Assembly: GCA_029784825.1 (NCBI GenBank)
Contig: JAFMAU010000069.1
Coordinates: 1-9,286, forward strand
Origin: Nitrososphaerota archaeon
GTDB taxonomy: Archaea; Thermoproteota; Nitrososphaeria; Nitrososphaerales; UBA183
Direction: 5' to 3'
Length of the DNA stretch: 9,286 nucleotides
Shown here: one piece after another, positions 1 to 5,499 of the stretch
How the letters are laid out: every line of letters starts with the position of its first letter
How positions within the stretch are numbered: position 1 is the stretch's first letter
Made by a program: the position numbers and the translations under genes
Notes under the pieces: model-generated
Seen by the model: the letters and a program-made list of their open reading frames with translations, nothing else
What the model was told of the DNA's origin: nothing
The model's database searches: none

Positions 1-97
1 ACATGCGCCGAAAGTTCGGGAGCTTGTCGAGGAGCTTGTCGAACAGCAGCTCCGGCGGGACGGAGTCCAGGCCAAGCACAGCGACCTTGTTCGTCAA
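1..97 (-). CDS. Alkaline-phosphatase-superfamily protein (type I phosphodiesterase/nucleotide pyrophosphatase-like), 5' part only
   Basis: Only the first 32 codons are in the window; the gene continues past the left edge. Read on the minus strand from a TTG at 97-95, the protein begins MTNKVAVLGLDSVPPELLFD and goes on with KLLDKLPNFRRM. A beta strand (VAVLGLD) ending in a metal-ligand Asp followed by a Pro-Pro-Glu segment is the usual N-terminus of archaeal type I phosphodiesterase/alkaline-phosphatase-family proteins, where GLD(G/S)VPP is typical. The start is supported by GGAG seven bases upstream of the TTG. The gene begins four bases after the sat stop codon, so it is almost certainly on the same transcript. 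Members hydrolyse phosphodiester or phosphomonoester bonds; the substrate here is unknown. Next to sat, an APS/PAPS-related or sulfation-linked role is possible but is inference. The nucleophile and remaining metal ligands lie outside the window. Confidence 0.66.
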   Translation of the reverse strand, partial: MTNKVAVLGLDSVPPELLFDKLLDKLPNFRRM

Positions 98-101
98 CTT
101 C

Positions 102-1244
102 TCACTCCACGAAGGGCGCCTTCGACTTCAGGATCACCTGGGCGACCTCGGGCCTCATGAACTCCTTCGGGGGTGTCTCGCCAGCCGCGAACATCTGCCT
201 CAGCTTGGTCCCGCTGAACGAGAGCCTGTCCTCCTCGCCGTGGGGGCAGCTCCTCTCGCTCGCTATGCCGGCGCACTTCCTGCAGTAATAGAACTCCCTG
301 AAGAAGAGCGGGGTTATCCCCAGGTCTGGGAACTCGCCGAAGATCTCCTGCGCCGCGTACGGGCCGTAGTAGTTCCCGACCCCGGCGTGGTCCCGGCCGA
401 TGGTTATGTGGGTGCACCCGAAGTTCTTCCTCATTATCGCGTGCATCACCGCCTCCTTCGGCCCAGCGTACTGCATCTCGTAGTGCAGGGCGCTCAGCAC
501 GACTGACCTCTTCGGATAGTAGTTGTCTATGAGCGCCCTGTACGCTGAGAGTATGACGTCGTCCTGGAAGTCCCCCGGCTTCTTCTTCCCGAGCACAGGG
601 TTGACGAAGAGCCCGTCCACCAAGGCGAGCGCGCTCTTCTGGAGGTACTCGTGGTTGATATGAGGCGCGTTCCGCGTCTGGAACGCTACCACTGTCTTCC
701 ACCCCCGTTCGGCGAAGAGGACCCTAGTCTCCTTCGGGGTCAGCGTGTAGTCTGAGAACCGCCCGTAGTCCTGCCTGGCCGCCGACTTCAGCCTGCCCGA
801 GACCGCCCGGTCAAGTCCTGCGTATATCTTCGCGACTCCCGGGTGCTTCTCGTCCTCGCTCCCGAACACCTTCATCGCATATTCTTTCTTCGAGAACGCG
901 AAGCTCCCGCCGTACTCCAGGACCGCCAGGGGCTCGTCCTTCTGGTCGACTATGAGCAGCTCGTCCCCAGCTTTGGCCTTCGGTATCTCCGGGGGAGTCA
1001 AGAGTATCGGTATCGTCCACGGCACGTCGCTAGGCAGCCGCATCTGGTCGATGACGCCGAGGTATTCGTCCTCTCCCATGAACCCGTCCAGCGGGCTGTA
1101 CACCCCGCTCGCGAGGTTCGCCACGGTCTGGCGCATCTCCTCCCCGACCCGGATCTTCTGCCCCCCTGAGAACCCTGAGAACGCAGAGTGGTCGGCGTGC
1201 TGCCTGACCTGAACCAGCTTCCCCCCGTGGGGCTGACTCGCCAT
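102..1244 (-). CDS. sat: Sulfate adenylyltransferase (ATP sulfurylase)
   Basis: Cytoplasmic enzyme that converts ATP and sulfate to adenylyl sulfate (APS) and pyrophosphate. The 380-residue protein has the full length of stand-alone prokaryotic Sat, with an N-terminal PUA-like domain (about residues 1-165) and a catalytic domain after it. Visible active-site motifs are QTRNAPHxxH (residues 189-198) and GRDHAG (283-288). A zinc site C321-x2-C324-x8-C333-x-H335 resembles that of bacterial and archaeal Sat enzymes. SGTKLR at 344-349 is the conserved segment near the C-terminus. There is no fused APS kinase domain. The ATG at 1244 follows a GGGGAT ribosome-binding site. It lies 9 bases after the RHH gene and 4 bases before the phosphodiesterase gene, so the three form one operon. 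Whether APS goes to reduction or to sulfation cannot be told, because no kinase or reductase is in the window. Confidence 0.96.
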   Translation of the reverse strand: MASQPHGGKLVQVRQHADHSAFSGFSGGQKIRVGEEMRQTVANLASGVYSPLDGFMGEDEYLGVIDQMRLPSDVPWTIPILLTPPEIPKAKAGDELLIVDQKDEPLAVLEYGGSFAFSKKEYAMKVFGSEDEKHPGVAKIYAGLDRAVSGRLKSAARQDYGRFSDYTLTPKETRVLFAERGWKTVVAFQTRNAPHINHEYLQKSALALVDGLFVNPVLGKKKPGDFQDDVILSAYRALIDNYYPKRSVVLSALHYEMQYAGPKEAVMHAIMRKNFGCTHITIGRDHAGVGNYYGPYAAQEIFGEFPDLGITPLFFREFYYCRKCAGIASERSCPHGEEDRLSFSGTKLRQMFAAGETPPKEFMRPEVAQVILKSKAPFVE

Positions 1245-1253
1245 CGCTATCCC

Positions 1254-1475
1254 CTACAGGTATCCCAGGGCCTTCAGCCTGGCCTTGATCTCTTCGACGT
1301 CCTGGCTCGTGAACGGCTCCGGGGTCTCCTTTGTCTCGTGCATCGCGACTACCTCCCTGAGGACGTATGTCACGTAGTCTGAGACTGACTTGAAGCCTGT
1401 CTTCTTCTCGATCAGCCTCTCGAGCCTTTGATGGAGGGTCTGCGGGATAGACACGGTGGTGTACTTGGTGGGCAA
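1254..1475 (-). CDS. Ribbon-helix-helix (CopG/Arc-type) DNA-binding protein
   Basis: A 73-residue protein. The N-terminal part has the ribbon-helix-helix pattern: a short beta strand (YTTVSIPQ, residues 5-12), a helix (LHQRLERLIEKKTG), a turn with F-x-S-V-S-D-Y, and a second helix (VTYVLREVVAMHE). Such proteins dimerise and bind short palindromic operators. The C-terminus carries an acidic linker and ends in EEIKARLKALGYL, a helical tail also seen in similar form on the sulfatase-fold protein at 6854-8155. The start is TTG at 1475, supported by an AGGGGGT ribosome-binding site eight bases upstream; no ATG is available. It is the first gene of the operon with sat, and a perfect 16-bp palindrome sits just upstream at 1497-1512, so autoregulation of sulfate activation is a reasonable inference. 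The effector is unknown. Confidence 0.86.
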   Translation of the reverse strand: MPTKYTTVSIPQTLHQRLERLIEKKTGFKSVSDYVTYVLREVVAMHETKETPEPFTSQDVEEIKARLKALGYL

Positions 1476-1496
1476 TTACTTCGACCCCCTGATTCT

Positions 1497-1512
1497 TAAT
1501 CATATATGATTA
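1497..1512. promoter_or_regulatory. Perfect 16-bp palindrome, candidate operator of the RHH-sat operon
   Basis: TAATCATATATGATTA is its own reverse complement over all 16 bases. It lies 22 bases before the TTG start of the RHH gene and just downstream of the TATA element at 1523-1530, so it would overlap the predicted transcription start near 1500. That position suits a repressor site, and RHH proteins usually bind palindromes of this size. Binding by the neighbouring RHH protein is inferred, not shown. Confidence 0.55.
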
Positions 1513-1522
1513 TTGCGGCTCG

Positions 1523-1530
1523 CGCTTAAA
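1523..1530 (-). promoter_or_regulatory. TATA element of the RHH-sat-phosphodiesterase operon
   Basis: On the minus strand the sequence reads CGATTTAAGCG, an archaeal TATA element in GC-rich surroundings. A start about 26 bases downstream falls near 1500 and gives a leader of about 25 bases that includes the AGGGGGT site in front of the RHH gene. An alternative TATA, ATATAT within the palindrome at 1497-1512, would place the start too close to the TTG to include that ribosome-binding site. Confidence 0.45.
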
Positions 1531-1531
1531 T
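1524..1531 (+). promoter_or_regulatory. TATA element of the 1557 membrane-protein gene, shared with the divergent promoter
   Basis: The same AT island reads GCTTAAATC on the plus strand. Its centre is about 28 bases before the TTG start at 1557, the spacing expected for a leaderless archaeal transcript. No ribosome-binding site precedes that start. The two opposing genes may therefore use one AT element in opposite orientations. Confidence 0.4.
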
Positions 1532-1556
1532 CGGCGAATACGCGGGTGCCTCACGC

Positions 1557-2042
1557 TTGGACTTCCGCCTTCCGTTCGCCGTGGGGATGGTGATTACACT
1601 GGCCGGGGCCTTCTGGGACGCTTGGCGGCACCTGAACGGGCTCGCAACCAGCGAAAGCCTCCTGAACCCGTTCCTGAACCCGGCCCACGGGACCATCTAT
1701 GCGGGGGCCGCGGTGATGGCAGCGAGCCTGGTTCTCTACAAGACCGGGAGACTGAGCCTCCCGATAACCATCGGCCGGAGGACCTACCTCGCGATGCTGG
1801 CCGGAATCGCCCTGCTGCTCGGGGGCGGTCTCTATGACTTCTGGTGGCACAACGCCTACGGGTTCGCGGACACCACCCCATGGACCCCGTCGCACATGAC
1901 GGCGACGGCCGGCTTCACGATCCTGCTCGTCACCGGGGTCCTTGGCCTGAGCAGGAAGAGCAGCGTGGCAGTCAAGGCCGGGCTCGCGCTCTCGGTCGCC
2001 CTCTTCGTCGCGCTGTGGTCGGCGGTCCTCCTGATGGCGTAG
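1557..2042 (+). CDS. Small five-helix membrane protein with two Asp-x3-His...His motifs (PmoC/AmoC-like metal-site pattern)
   Basis: I do not recognise a named family. The 161-residue protein has about five membrane segments (near residues 5-23, 43-61, 76-96, 113-132, 138-161). Two similar motifs are visible: D21-x3-H25 at the end of helix 1, with NPAH44G opening helix 2; and D94-x3-H98 at the end of helix 3, with DTTPWTPSH113 opening helix 4. All six Asp/His residues would lie on the same face of the membrane, which suggests an internal duplication and one or two metal sites. The pattern recalls the Asp-x3-His-x12-His copper site of PmoC/AmoC, whose motif also contains a DT...TPSH stretch. 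The protein is shorter than usual PmoC and no pmoA/pmoB is present, so enzymatic activity is not claimed. The TTG start at 1557 is preferred because an in-frame stop lies upstream and the TATA spacing fits a leaderless mRNA; GTG 1581 or ATG 1587 would cut into helix 1. Confidence 0.75.
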   Translation: MDFRLPFAVGMVITLAGAFWDAWRHLNGLATSESLLNPFLNPAHGTIYAGAAVMAASLVLYKTGRLSLPITIGRRTYLAMLAGIALLLGGGLYDFWWHNAYGFADTTPWTPSHMTATAGFTILLVTGVLGLSRKSSVAVKAGLALSVALFVALWSAVLLMA

Positions 2043-2099
2043 ACTGGCTGATTCTGTTCTCCAGAGCTCCCCTGAGGACCCGCTCGGGGTCCACGCAGC

Positions 2100-2107
2100 T
2101 TTAATTA
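2100..2107 (+). promoter_or_regulatory. TATA element of the tauE gene
   Basis: CTTTAATTAC stands out from GC-rich flanks. It predicts a transcript start near 2130 and a leader of about 48 bases that contains the GAGGT ribosome-binding site of the gene at 2178. Confidence 0.45.
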
Positions 2108-2116
2108 CAGGTAATT
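2103..2116. promoter_or_regulatory. Inverted repeat overlapping the tauE TATA element, candidate operator
   Basis: AATTAC and GTAATT form perfect 6-base arms around a 2-base spacer (AG). The repeat overlaps the TATA element, where a bound protein would block TBP. With one flanking base at each side it loosely matches the palindrome of the sat operon under the pattern TAATYA-N4-TRATTR, so the same RHH protein could act at both. That is inference from two sites only. Confidence 0.35.
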
Positions 2117-2177
2117 GCAAACCCAGCGCGAGACCCCCAGACTTGACTGCGCATCCCCCCGTATCGAGGTCCTCTTG

Positions 2178-3098
2178 ATGGCCTTCGACATCACCATCCT
2201 CGCTTTTCTGGCCCTCCTCTCGCTTGCGGCCTCGGTTGTGAACGGAGGGCTCGGCTACGGCTACTCAAGCCTCTCTACCCCGCTGGCGATACTCGTCATC
2301 GTCAACAGGATCATCAACCCTGTGTACGTCCTCGTCGAAGGGCTCCTGAACGTAGCAACCATCGGGCTCACCGGGTTCACGAACGTGAAGTCGACCTTCA
2401 GGAGGGTTCTCCCCATCATGATCGCGCTCGTCCCAGGCGTGATCATCGGGAGCTTCGTGCTCACGTCGGTCGCCCCCACCTGGGTCCGGTTCTTCACATA
2501 CCTGATGATCCTTCCCCTGATCCTCCTCCAGGCTGGCGGGGTGAGGAGGCCTGTGAAGTCTGAGCGCGCGGCCGGGGTCCCCCTCGGGTTAGGCGTCGGC
2601 TTGCTCTACTCCATCACCACGATATCCGGCCCCCCGATCGCCCTCTTCTGGAACAACCAGGGCGTCCCCAAGGGGGAGTTCAGGGCAGCCATCGCCCAGA
2701 TCAGGATCACCGAGTCCGCCATCACCATAGCCGTCTATTCGTTCCTCGGCCTCTTCACAGCGAGCACCTTCCAGCTCTTCACCTACGTCGCACCCCCTGT
2801 CCTCCTCGGGATCCCCTTGGGCTTCCTGATCGTGCGGAGGGTGGGGGCGGAGGTGTTCAGGAGGATCTGCATGAGCTTCGACGCGTGGATAGTGGCGTAC
2901 GGCCTGTCAGTGGTGCTTGGCAGCCTGTTCGGGCTTCTGAACCTCGGGTACGCCGTCCTTGCAGCCACGACCGGGATCGACGCGTTCCTCCTCTACAAAT
3001 TCTTCGGGAAGAGAAGGCTCCCGCCCGTCCTTCTTGGAGCGCCAGGAAGTCGTGGGCACATCTCCCCCGAGGCCCCTGCGAACGACGAGGCTCGCTGA
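2178..3098 (+). CDS. TauE/SafE-family anion transporter
   Basis: A 306-residue integral membrane protein of the TauE/SafE (sulfite exporter) family, of usual length. It shows the two-fold repeat of the family: the first half has NGGLGYGYSSLSTPLAI after helix 1, and the second half has ITTISGPPIALFWNNQG, each in a helix-break region thought to line the transport path. About eight membrane helices are predicted. The C-terminal 30 residues are hydrophilic and cytoplasmic-like. The ATG at 2178 is chosen because GAGGT lies seven bases upstream; the frame is open back to a TTG at 2115, but that region is the promoter and its peptide is unlike a transporter N-terminus. Family members export sulfite, sulfoacetate or similar organosulfur anions. 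Nearness to sat favours a sulfur oxyanion, but the substrate is not visible in the sequence. Confidence 0.9.
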   Translation: MAFDITILAFLALLSLAASVVNGGLGYGYSSLSTPLAILVIVNRIINPVYVLVEGLLNVATIGLTGFTNVKSTFRRVLPIMIALVPGVIIGSFVLTSVAPTWVRFFTYLMILPLILLQAGGVRRPVKSERAAGVPLGLGVGLLYSITTISGPPIALFWNNQGVPKGEFRAAIAQIRITESAITIAVYSFLGLFTASTFQLFTYVAPPVLLGIPLGFLIVRRVGAEVFRRICMSFDAWIVAYGLSVVLGSLFGLLNLGYAVLAATTGIDAFLLYKFFGKRRLPPVLLGAPGSRGHISPEAPANDEAR

Positions 3099-3332
3099 GC
3101 TGCCCCCGGGGTGGTAGGTCGGCCGCGCCGCCTGGCCGGTCCCGTCCCTCTTCGGCCTTGGACTGGCGAGGTCCCCTCGCGGCCGGGGCGCCTCCAGCTC
3201 GAAGATGACGCACCCTCCGCACGCGTAGCATAGCCTGGTCTCCAGCTCCGGGTGCTCGTTCTCCAGGACCCTGTACATCCTTGAGTTGCAGTAGGGGCAT
3301 CTGCCCCCGAGGGCACCCTGCCTGAGGCTCAA
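2907..3332 (-). CDS. Small zinc-ribbon protein, C-terminal extent uncertain
   Basis: Read from a TTG at 3332, the first 45 residues hold a convincing zinc ribbon: C12-P-Y-C15, then about 19 residues with a charged stretch, then C35-Y-A-C38-G-G-C41 followed by VIFELE. The family and partner are not recognised; such proteins in archaea are often single zinc-ribbon proteins of unknown role. After about residue 48 the sequence becomes rich in Arg, Pro and Gly, and the open frame runs on until 2907, overlapping the 3' end of tauE by 192 bases in the opposite direction. The tail may be spurious, for example if a sequencing frameshift hides an earlier stop. A TATA element at 3353-3360 fits a leaderless start at the TTG; AGGAGG is present 12 bases upstream but is badly spaced. 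Confidence 0.55.
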   Translation of the reverse strand: MSLRQGALGGRCPYCNSRMYRVLENEHPELETRLCYACGGCVIFELEAPRPRGDLASPRPKRDGTGQAARPTYHPGGSSASLVVRRGLGGDVPTTSWRSKKDGREPSLPEEFVEEERVDPGRGCKDGVPEVQKPEQAAKHH

Positions 3333-3336
3333 CGGG

Positions 3337-3343
3337 TTTTTTT
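3337..3343 (+). terminator. Oligo-T run, possible archaeal terminator after tauE
   Basis: Seven consecutive T on the plus strand, the only such run near the tauE 3' end. Archaeal RNA polymerase can stop at U tracts without a hairpin. It is about 240 bases past the tauE stop, so the transcript would run antisense through the zinc-ribbon gene; it may equally be unrelated to termination. Confidence 0.25.
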
Positions 3344-3352
3344 GCCTCCTTT

Positions 3353-3360
3353 ACTAATAA
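3353..3360 (-). promoter_or_regulatory. TATA element of the zinc-ribbon gene
   Basis: On the minus strand the sequence reads TTATTAGTAAAGGAGG. The TTATTAG core is centred about 25 bases before the TTG at 3332, consistent with a leaderless transcript. Nearly the same block, TTATTAGTGAAAGGAAAGG, occurs before the secreted-protein gene that starts at 6078. Confidence 0.45.
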
Positions 3361-3374
3361 TGAGTTGTGGACTC

Positions 3375-3403
3375 GTGAGATGGACTGTGAATCCATCTTT
3401 CAC
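3375..3403 (+). other. Stem-loop in the divergent intergenic region
   Basis: GATGGA (3379-3384) pairs with TCCATC (3392-3397) around a 7-base loop CTGTGAA; beyond a 2-base bulge, GTGA (3375-3378) pairs with TCAC (3400-3403). The inner part looks like a tRNA-His anticodon arm (loop with U33 and GUG), but no D arm, T arm or acceptor stem of tRNA form surrounds it. A function in either promoter or leader is unknown. Confidence 0.3.
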
Positions 3404-3438
3404 CTCGGGGTTGGCCGGCGACCGTCCGCGAGACTCAA

Positions 3439-3447
3439 GCTCTTATC
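3439..3447 (+). promoter_or_regulatory. TATA-like element of the 3470 membrane-protein gene
   Basis: GCTCTTATC, centred near 3443, lies 26-27 bases before the GTG at 3470, fitting a leaderless transcript. It is a weak match to an archaeal TATA consensus, but it is the best AT-rich element at a suitable distance. Confidence 0.3.
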
Positions 3448-3469
3448 TGGTTCAGTGGCCCCCAGTGAT

Positions 3470-4648
3470 GTGATTCAGGGAGCCCGCGGGAGGAAAAAAG
3501 GGCCCCTCTGGGTCCTGCCTTTCGCCCTCGTCGGGGGCCTCGCCACTGCCACGATGGTGAACGCCCCTGCCCTCTTCATCGGATACGGGCTCCCCTACCC
3601 GGTCATGCTCTTCGCCGCGTGGGCGTTCAGGCCTGCCAGGGCTGCGGCCGCCGAGCTCGGCGCGGTCCTGGTCGCGCTGCCCTTCTTCCTCGTCCCCCAG
3701 TCCACCTTCGTGGCCATCGCCCTCTACTTCACAGCGGCCAGGCCCCTGGTCACATACGCAGCTTCGAAGGTCTACTGGTCTCGAGGCAGGCTCGCATCCG
3801 TGGTCGTGCTCACGGCGCTGGACACGCTCGCTTCGCTCGCCATAGGGATCCTGCAGTTCGGAGTGACCGGAATCGAAGCCGGGGCTGCGGTCTTCGGCGC
3901 GACGCTGGCGGTCTTTTCCTATGCGGCTTTCCACTTTGGAAGGCTGGGGGTCGCCGGAGTCGTCGGAGGCTTCGCGTCCCTCCTTGCGATGCTCGAGTAT
4001 TACCTCGGGCTCCTCGCCTACTTCGCCCCTTACACCGTGTTACTGGCCGTCCTCGCCCTGGCGCTCCTCCTTGTCGGTGGGCGGAGGGGTCCCCACCCCT
4101 CGAAGCTCGTGTACGTCGCGCTCGTCCTGGTCCTGGTCGCCCCGGCCGTGGGGGGCCCAGCCCTCTCTGCCAACGCGTCCGTCGCATCCTACCCGTTCAG
4201 GCCGTCCGGTTGGTCAGGGACGCAGTGGGCTCAGACCAGCCCTGCGTGCCCGGCGACCCCCGACGTCTTCGCCAGCGTCTACAACCCCGCGCGGCTCCGG
4301 ATCGTCGACCCGTGCGTCACGGTGACCGGGACGGTCGACCCCCCGGTGGTGGAGGAGTACGACGGAGACTTCACTTTCTTCCTCAGGCCCGTCTCCCCGA
4401 ACGCAACGACCCTGGCGATAAGCAGCTTCTTCCTCTGGAAAGGGGACATACACCCCGAAGTGGTCCCTGCCGACCAGGGGCGGATACTCGCCCCCCTCGG
4501 GGGCGGTGTGTGCCCGGGGGACGTGCTGAGGGTGACGGGGGCGCTCGTGCTCGACACTGACCACGGCAGCTTCACGGAGATACACCCTGTCTACAGCATC
4601 GCCGTCTTGAGCGCTGTCGGGACCTGGCCACAGTGTCTGCAGGGATAA
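3470..4648 (+). CDS. Polytopic membrane protein with C-terminal extracytoplasmic OB-like domain
   Basis: Not recognised by name. From GTG 3470 the protein has 392 residues. The first 235 form about seven to eight membrane helices (starting at PLWVLPFALVGG), with a positively charged N-terminus. The last helix, KLVYVALVLVLVAPAVGG, is followed by an outside domain of about 155 residues. That domain shows C-V-T-V-T-G-T-V, then EEYDGDFTFFLRP, then VCPGDVLRVTGALVLDTDHG and FTEIHPVYSI. The order VTG / DGD / VRVTG...D-x-x-HG...EIHPV resembles an OB-like domain seen in secreted or membrane-anchored bacterial and archaeal proteins of unknown function. Four Cys in it could form disulfides. The frame is open back to TTG 3365, but that stretch contains a hairpin and reads unlike protein, and TATA spacing favours 3470 (GTG 3455 is also possible). 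It converges on the G1 peptidase gene with a 23-base gap. Confidence 0.72.
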   Translation: MIQGARGRKKGPLWVLPFALVGGLATATMVNAPALFIGYGLPYPVMLFAAWAFRPARAAAAELGAVLVALPFFLVPQSTFVAIALYFTAARPLVTYAASKVYWSRGRLASVVVLTALDTLASLAIGILQFGVTGIEAGAAVFGATLAVFSYAAFHFGRLGVAGVVGGFASLLAMLEYYLGLLAYFAPYTVLLAVLALALLLVGGRRGPHPSKLVYVALVLVLVAPAVGGPALSANASVASYPFRPSGWSGTQWAQTSPACPATPDVFASVYNPARLRIVDPCVTVTGTVDPPVVEEYDGDFTFFLRPVSPNATTLAISSFFLWKGDIHPEVVPADQGRILAPLGGGVCPGDVLRVTGALVLDTDHGSFTEIHPVYSIAVLSAVGTWPQCLQG

Positions 4649-4671
4649 GGCACTGAAAGTGGCGGCCGCGC

Positions 4672-5487
4672 CTAAGGCCCGCTGCTGATCCACTGTATGG
4701 TGAAGCTCTGCCCGTCGGTGGCGAGAGCCGATGGCTGTGCCTTCACCTGGCTCGGGTTCGTCTGGCTCACCATGGTTATCTCCTGCACGTTCGACCCGAA
4801 GGACCCTATCGACCCGGTCGCCCCGTTCATTATGAGCTCGCAGGTCATCGAGATACCTGTGTTGTCCAACCCGAACTTGGCTGTACCAAAGTCCGCCAGG
4901 GAGGTCAGGTGGCACTTCAGCAGGCAGGTCGACGGCGCTTCGACTATCCACTCCGCTGAGCTCCTGGCTGCGCCTGAGACCGTGGCCGAAGCCCCGAACT
5001 GCGCGCCGGTCGTCTCGTCCTTGATCTGCGCCTTGAAGGTCCCGGCCGAATAGAACACCACTGCAGCCATGACGTCGCCTGGGTGGACCGTTATCGCGCT
5101 TATCGTATGGGACGGGCTGGGGAAGAATTCGTACCAGGCGTAGTATGACGCCACCCCGTTGTGGCAGTCAGAGTCGGTCCCGGTCTGCTCCACCGTGCTC
5201 GAGGTGTACCCGTCGATCCCCACCCAGAACGAAGAGTAGTACGTCCCCGACGACGGGCAGGTCACCGAAGGGACGACCCAGGAGTCGGATGCAGCGGAAA
5301 CGGAGCCCGAGGTCCCTGTGACCGCGTACCCGCTCCAGTTGGTGCTCTGGGCGCTCCCGTGGTCGGCCGAGACTATGGTCGCCGGTGAAGACAGCGCCAC
5401 CGCAGGGATAGAAGCGGCTGGAAACGCGAGGATCGGGATCAGGGCGATGGAAACCAGGAGGACCAGCCTAGGTTCGCTGATCTTCAC
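4672..5487 (-). CDS. Secreted G1-family (eqolisin) glutamic peptidase
   Basis: An exported endopeptidase of the eqolisin family (Pfam Peptidase_G1), a beta-sandwich enzyme that uses a Gln/Glu dyad and works at acid pH in characterised fungal members. The 271-residue precursor has a signal peptide (hydrophobic residues 7-32, cleavage probably after an Ala near 31-36) and a domain from NWSGYAV (50-56) onward. The catalytic Gln is very likely Q101 in GIDGYTSSTVEQTG, and the catalytic Glu E183 in AEWIVEAP (E179 is the other choice); their spacing of 82 is close to the 83 in scytalidoglutamic peptidase. Length fits the mature family with almost no propeptide. The GTG start at 5487 has GGGAGG seven bases upstream. 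It follows the secreted-protein gene by 12 bases, so the two are cotranscribed. It suggests life in, or use of, an acidic extracellular setting. Confidence 0.9.
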   Translation of the reverse strand: MKISEPRLVLLVSIALIPILAFPAASIPAVALSSPATIVSADHGSAQSTNWSGYAVTGTSGSVSAASDSWVVPSVTCPSSGTYYSSFWVGIDGYTSSTVEQTGTDSDCHNGVASYYAWYEFFPSPSHTISAITVHPGDVMAAVVFYSAGTFKAQIKDETTGAQFGASATVSGAARSSAEWIVEAPSTCLLKCHLTSLADFGTAKFGLDNTGISMTCELIMNGATGSIGSFGSNVQEITMVSQTNPSQVKAQPSALATDGQSFTIQWISSGP

Positions 5488-5499
5488 CGGCGTTCCTCC

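Noticed and set aside
94..702. Long minus-strand reading frame inside sat
   Set aside because: Rich in Arg, Gly and Glu with no family features; it is an out-of-frame shadow of the well-supported sat gene in GC-rich DNA.
2115..2177. Extension of tauE to the TTG at 2115 (21 more residues)
   Set aside because: The region is promoter sequence directly after the TATA element and inverted repeat, and the ATG at 2178 has a GAGGT ribosome-binding site at ideal spacing.
3340..3430. tRNA-His gene suggested by the hairpin GATGGA-CTGTGAA-TCCATC
   Set aside because: No acceptor stem, no D loop with the expected A14/GG/A21 pattern and no T arm with TTCRA are found at tRNA distances, and no intron arrangement restores them.
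3365..3469. Upstream extension of the membrane protein to the TTG at 3365 (35 more residues)
   Set aside because: The stretch forms a hairpin, encodes a peptide unlike a membrane-protein N-terminus, and the TATA-like element at 3439-3447 lies inside it; GTG 3470 fits better.
3619..4560. 313-codon plus-strand frame inside the 3470-4648 gene
   Set aside because: Arg/Pro/Gly-rich translation with no hydrophobic or domain pattern; a shadow frame of the membrane-protein gene.
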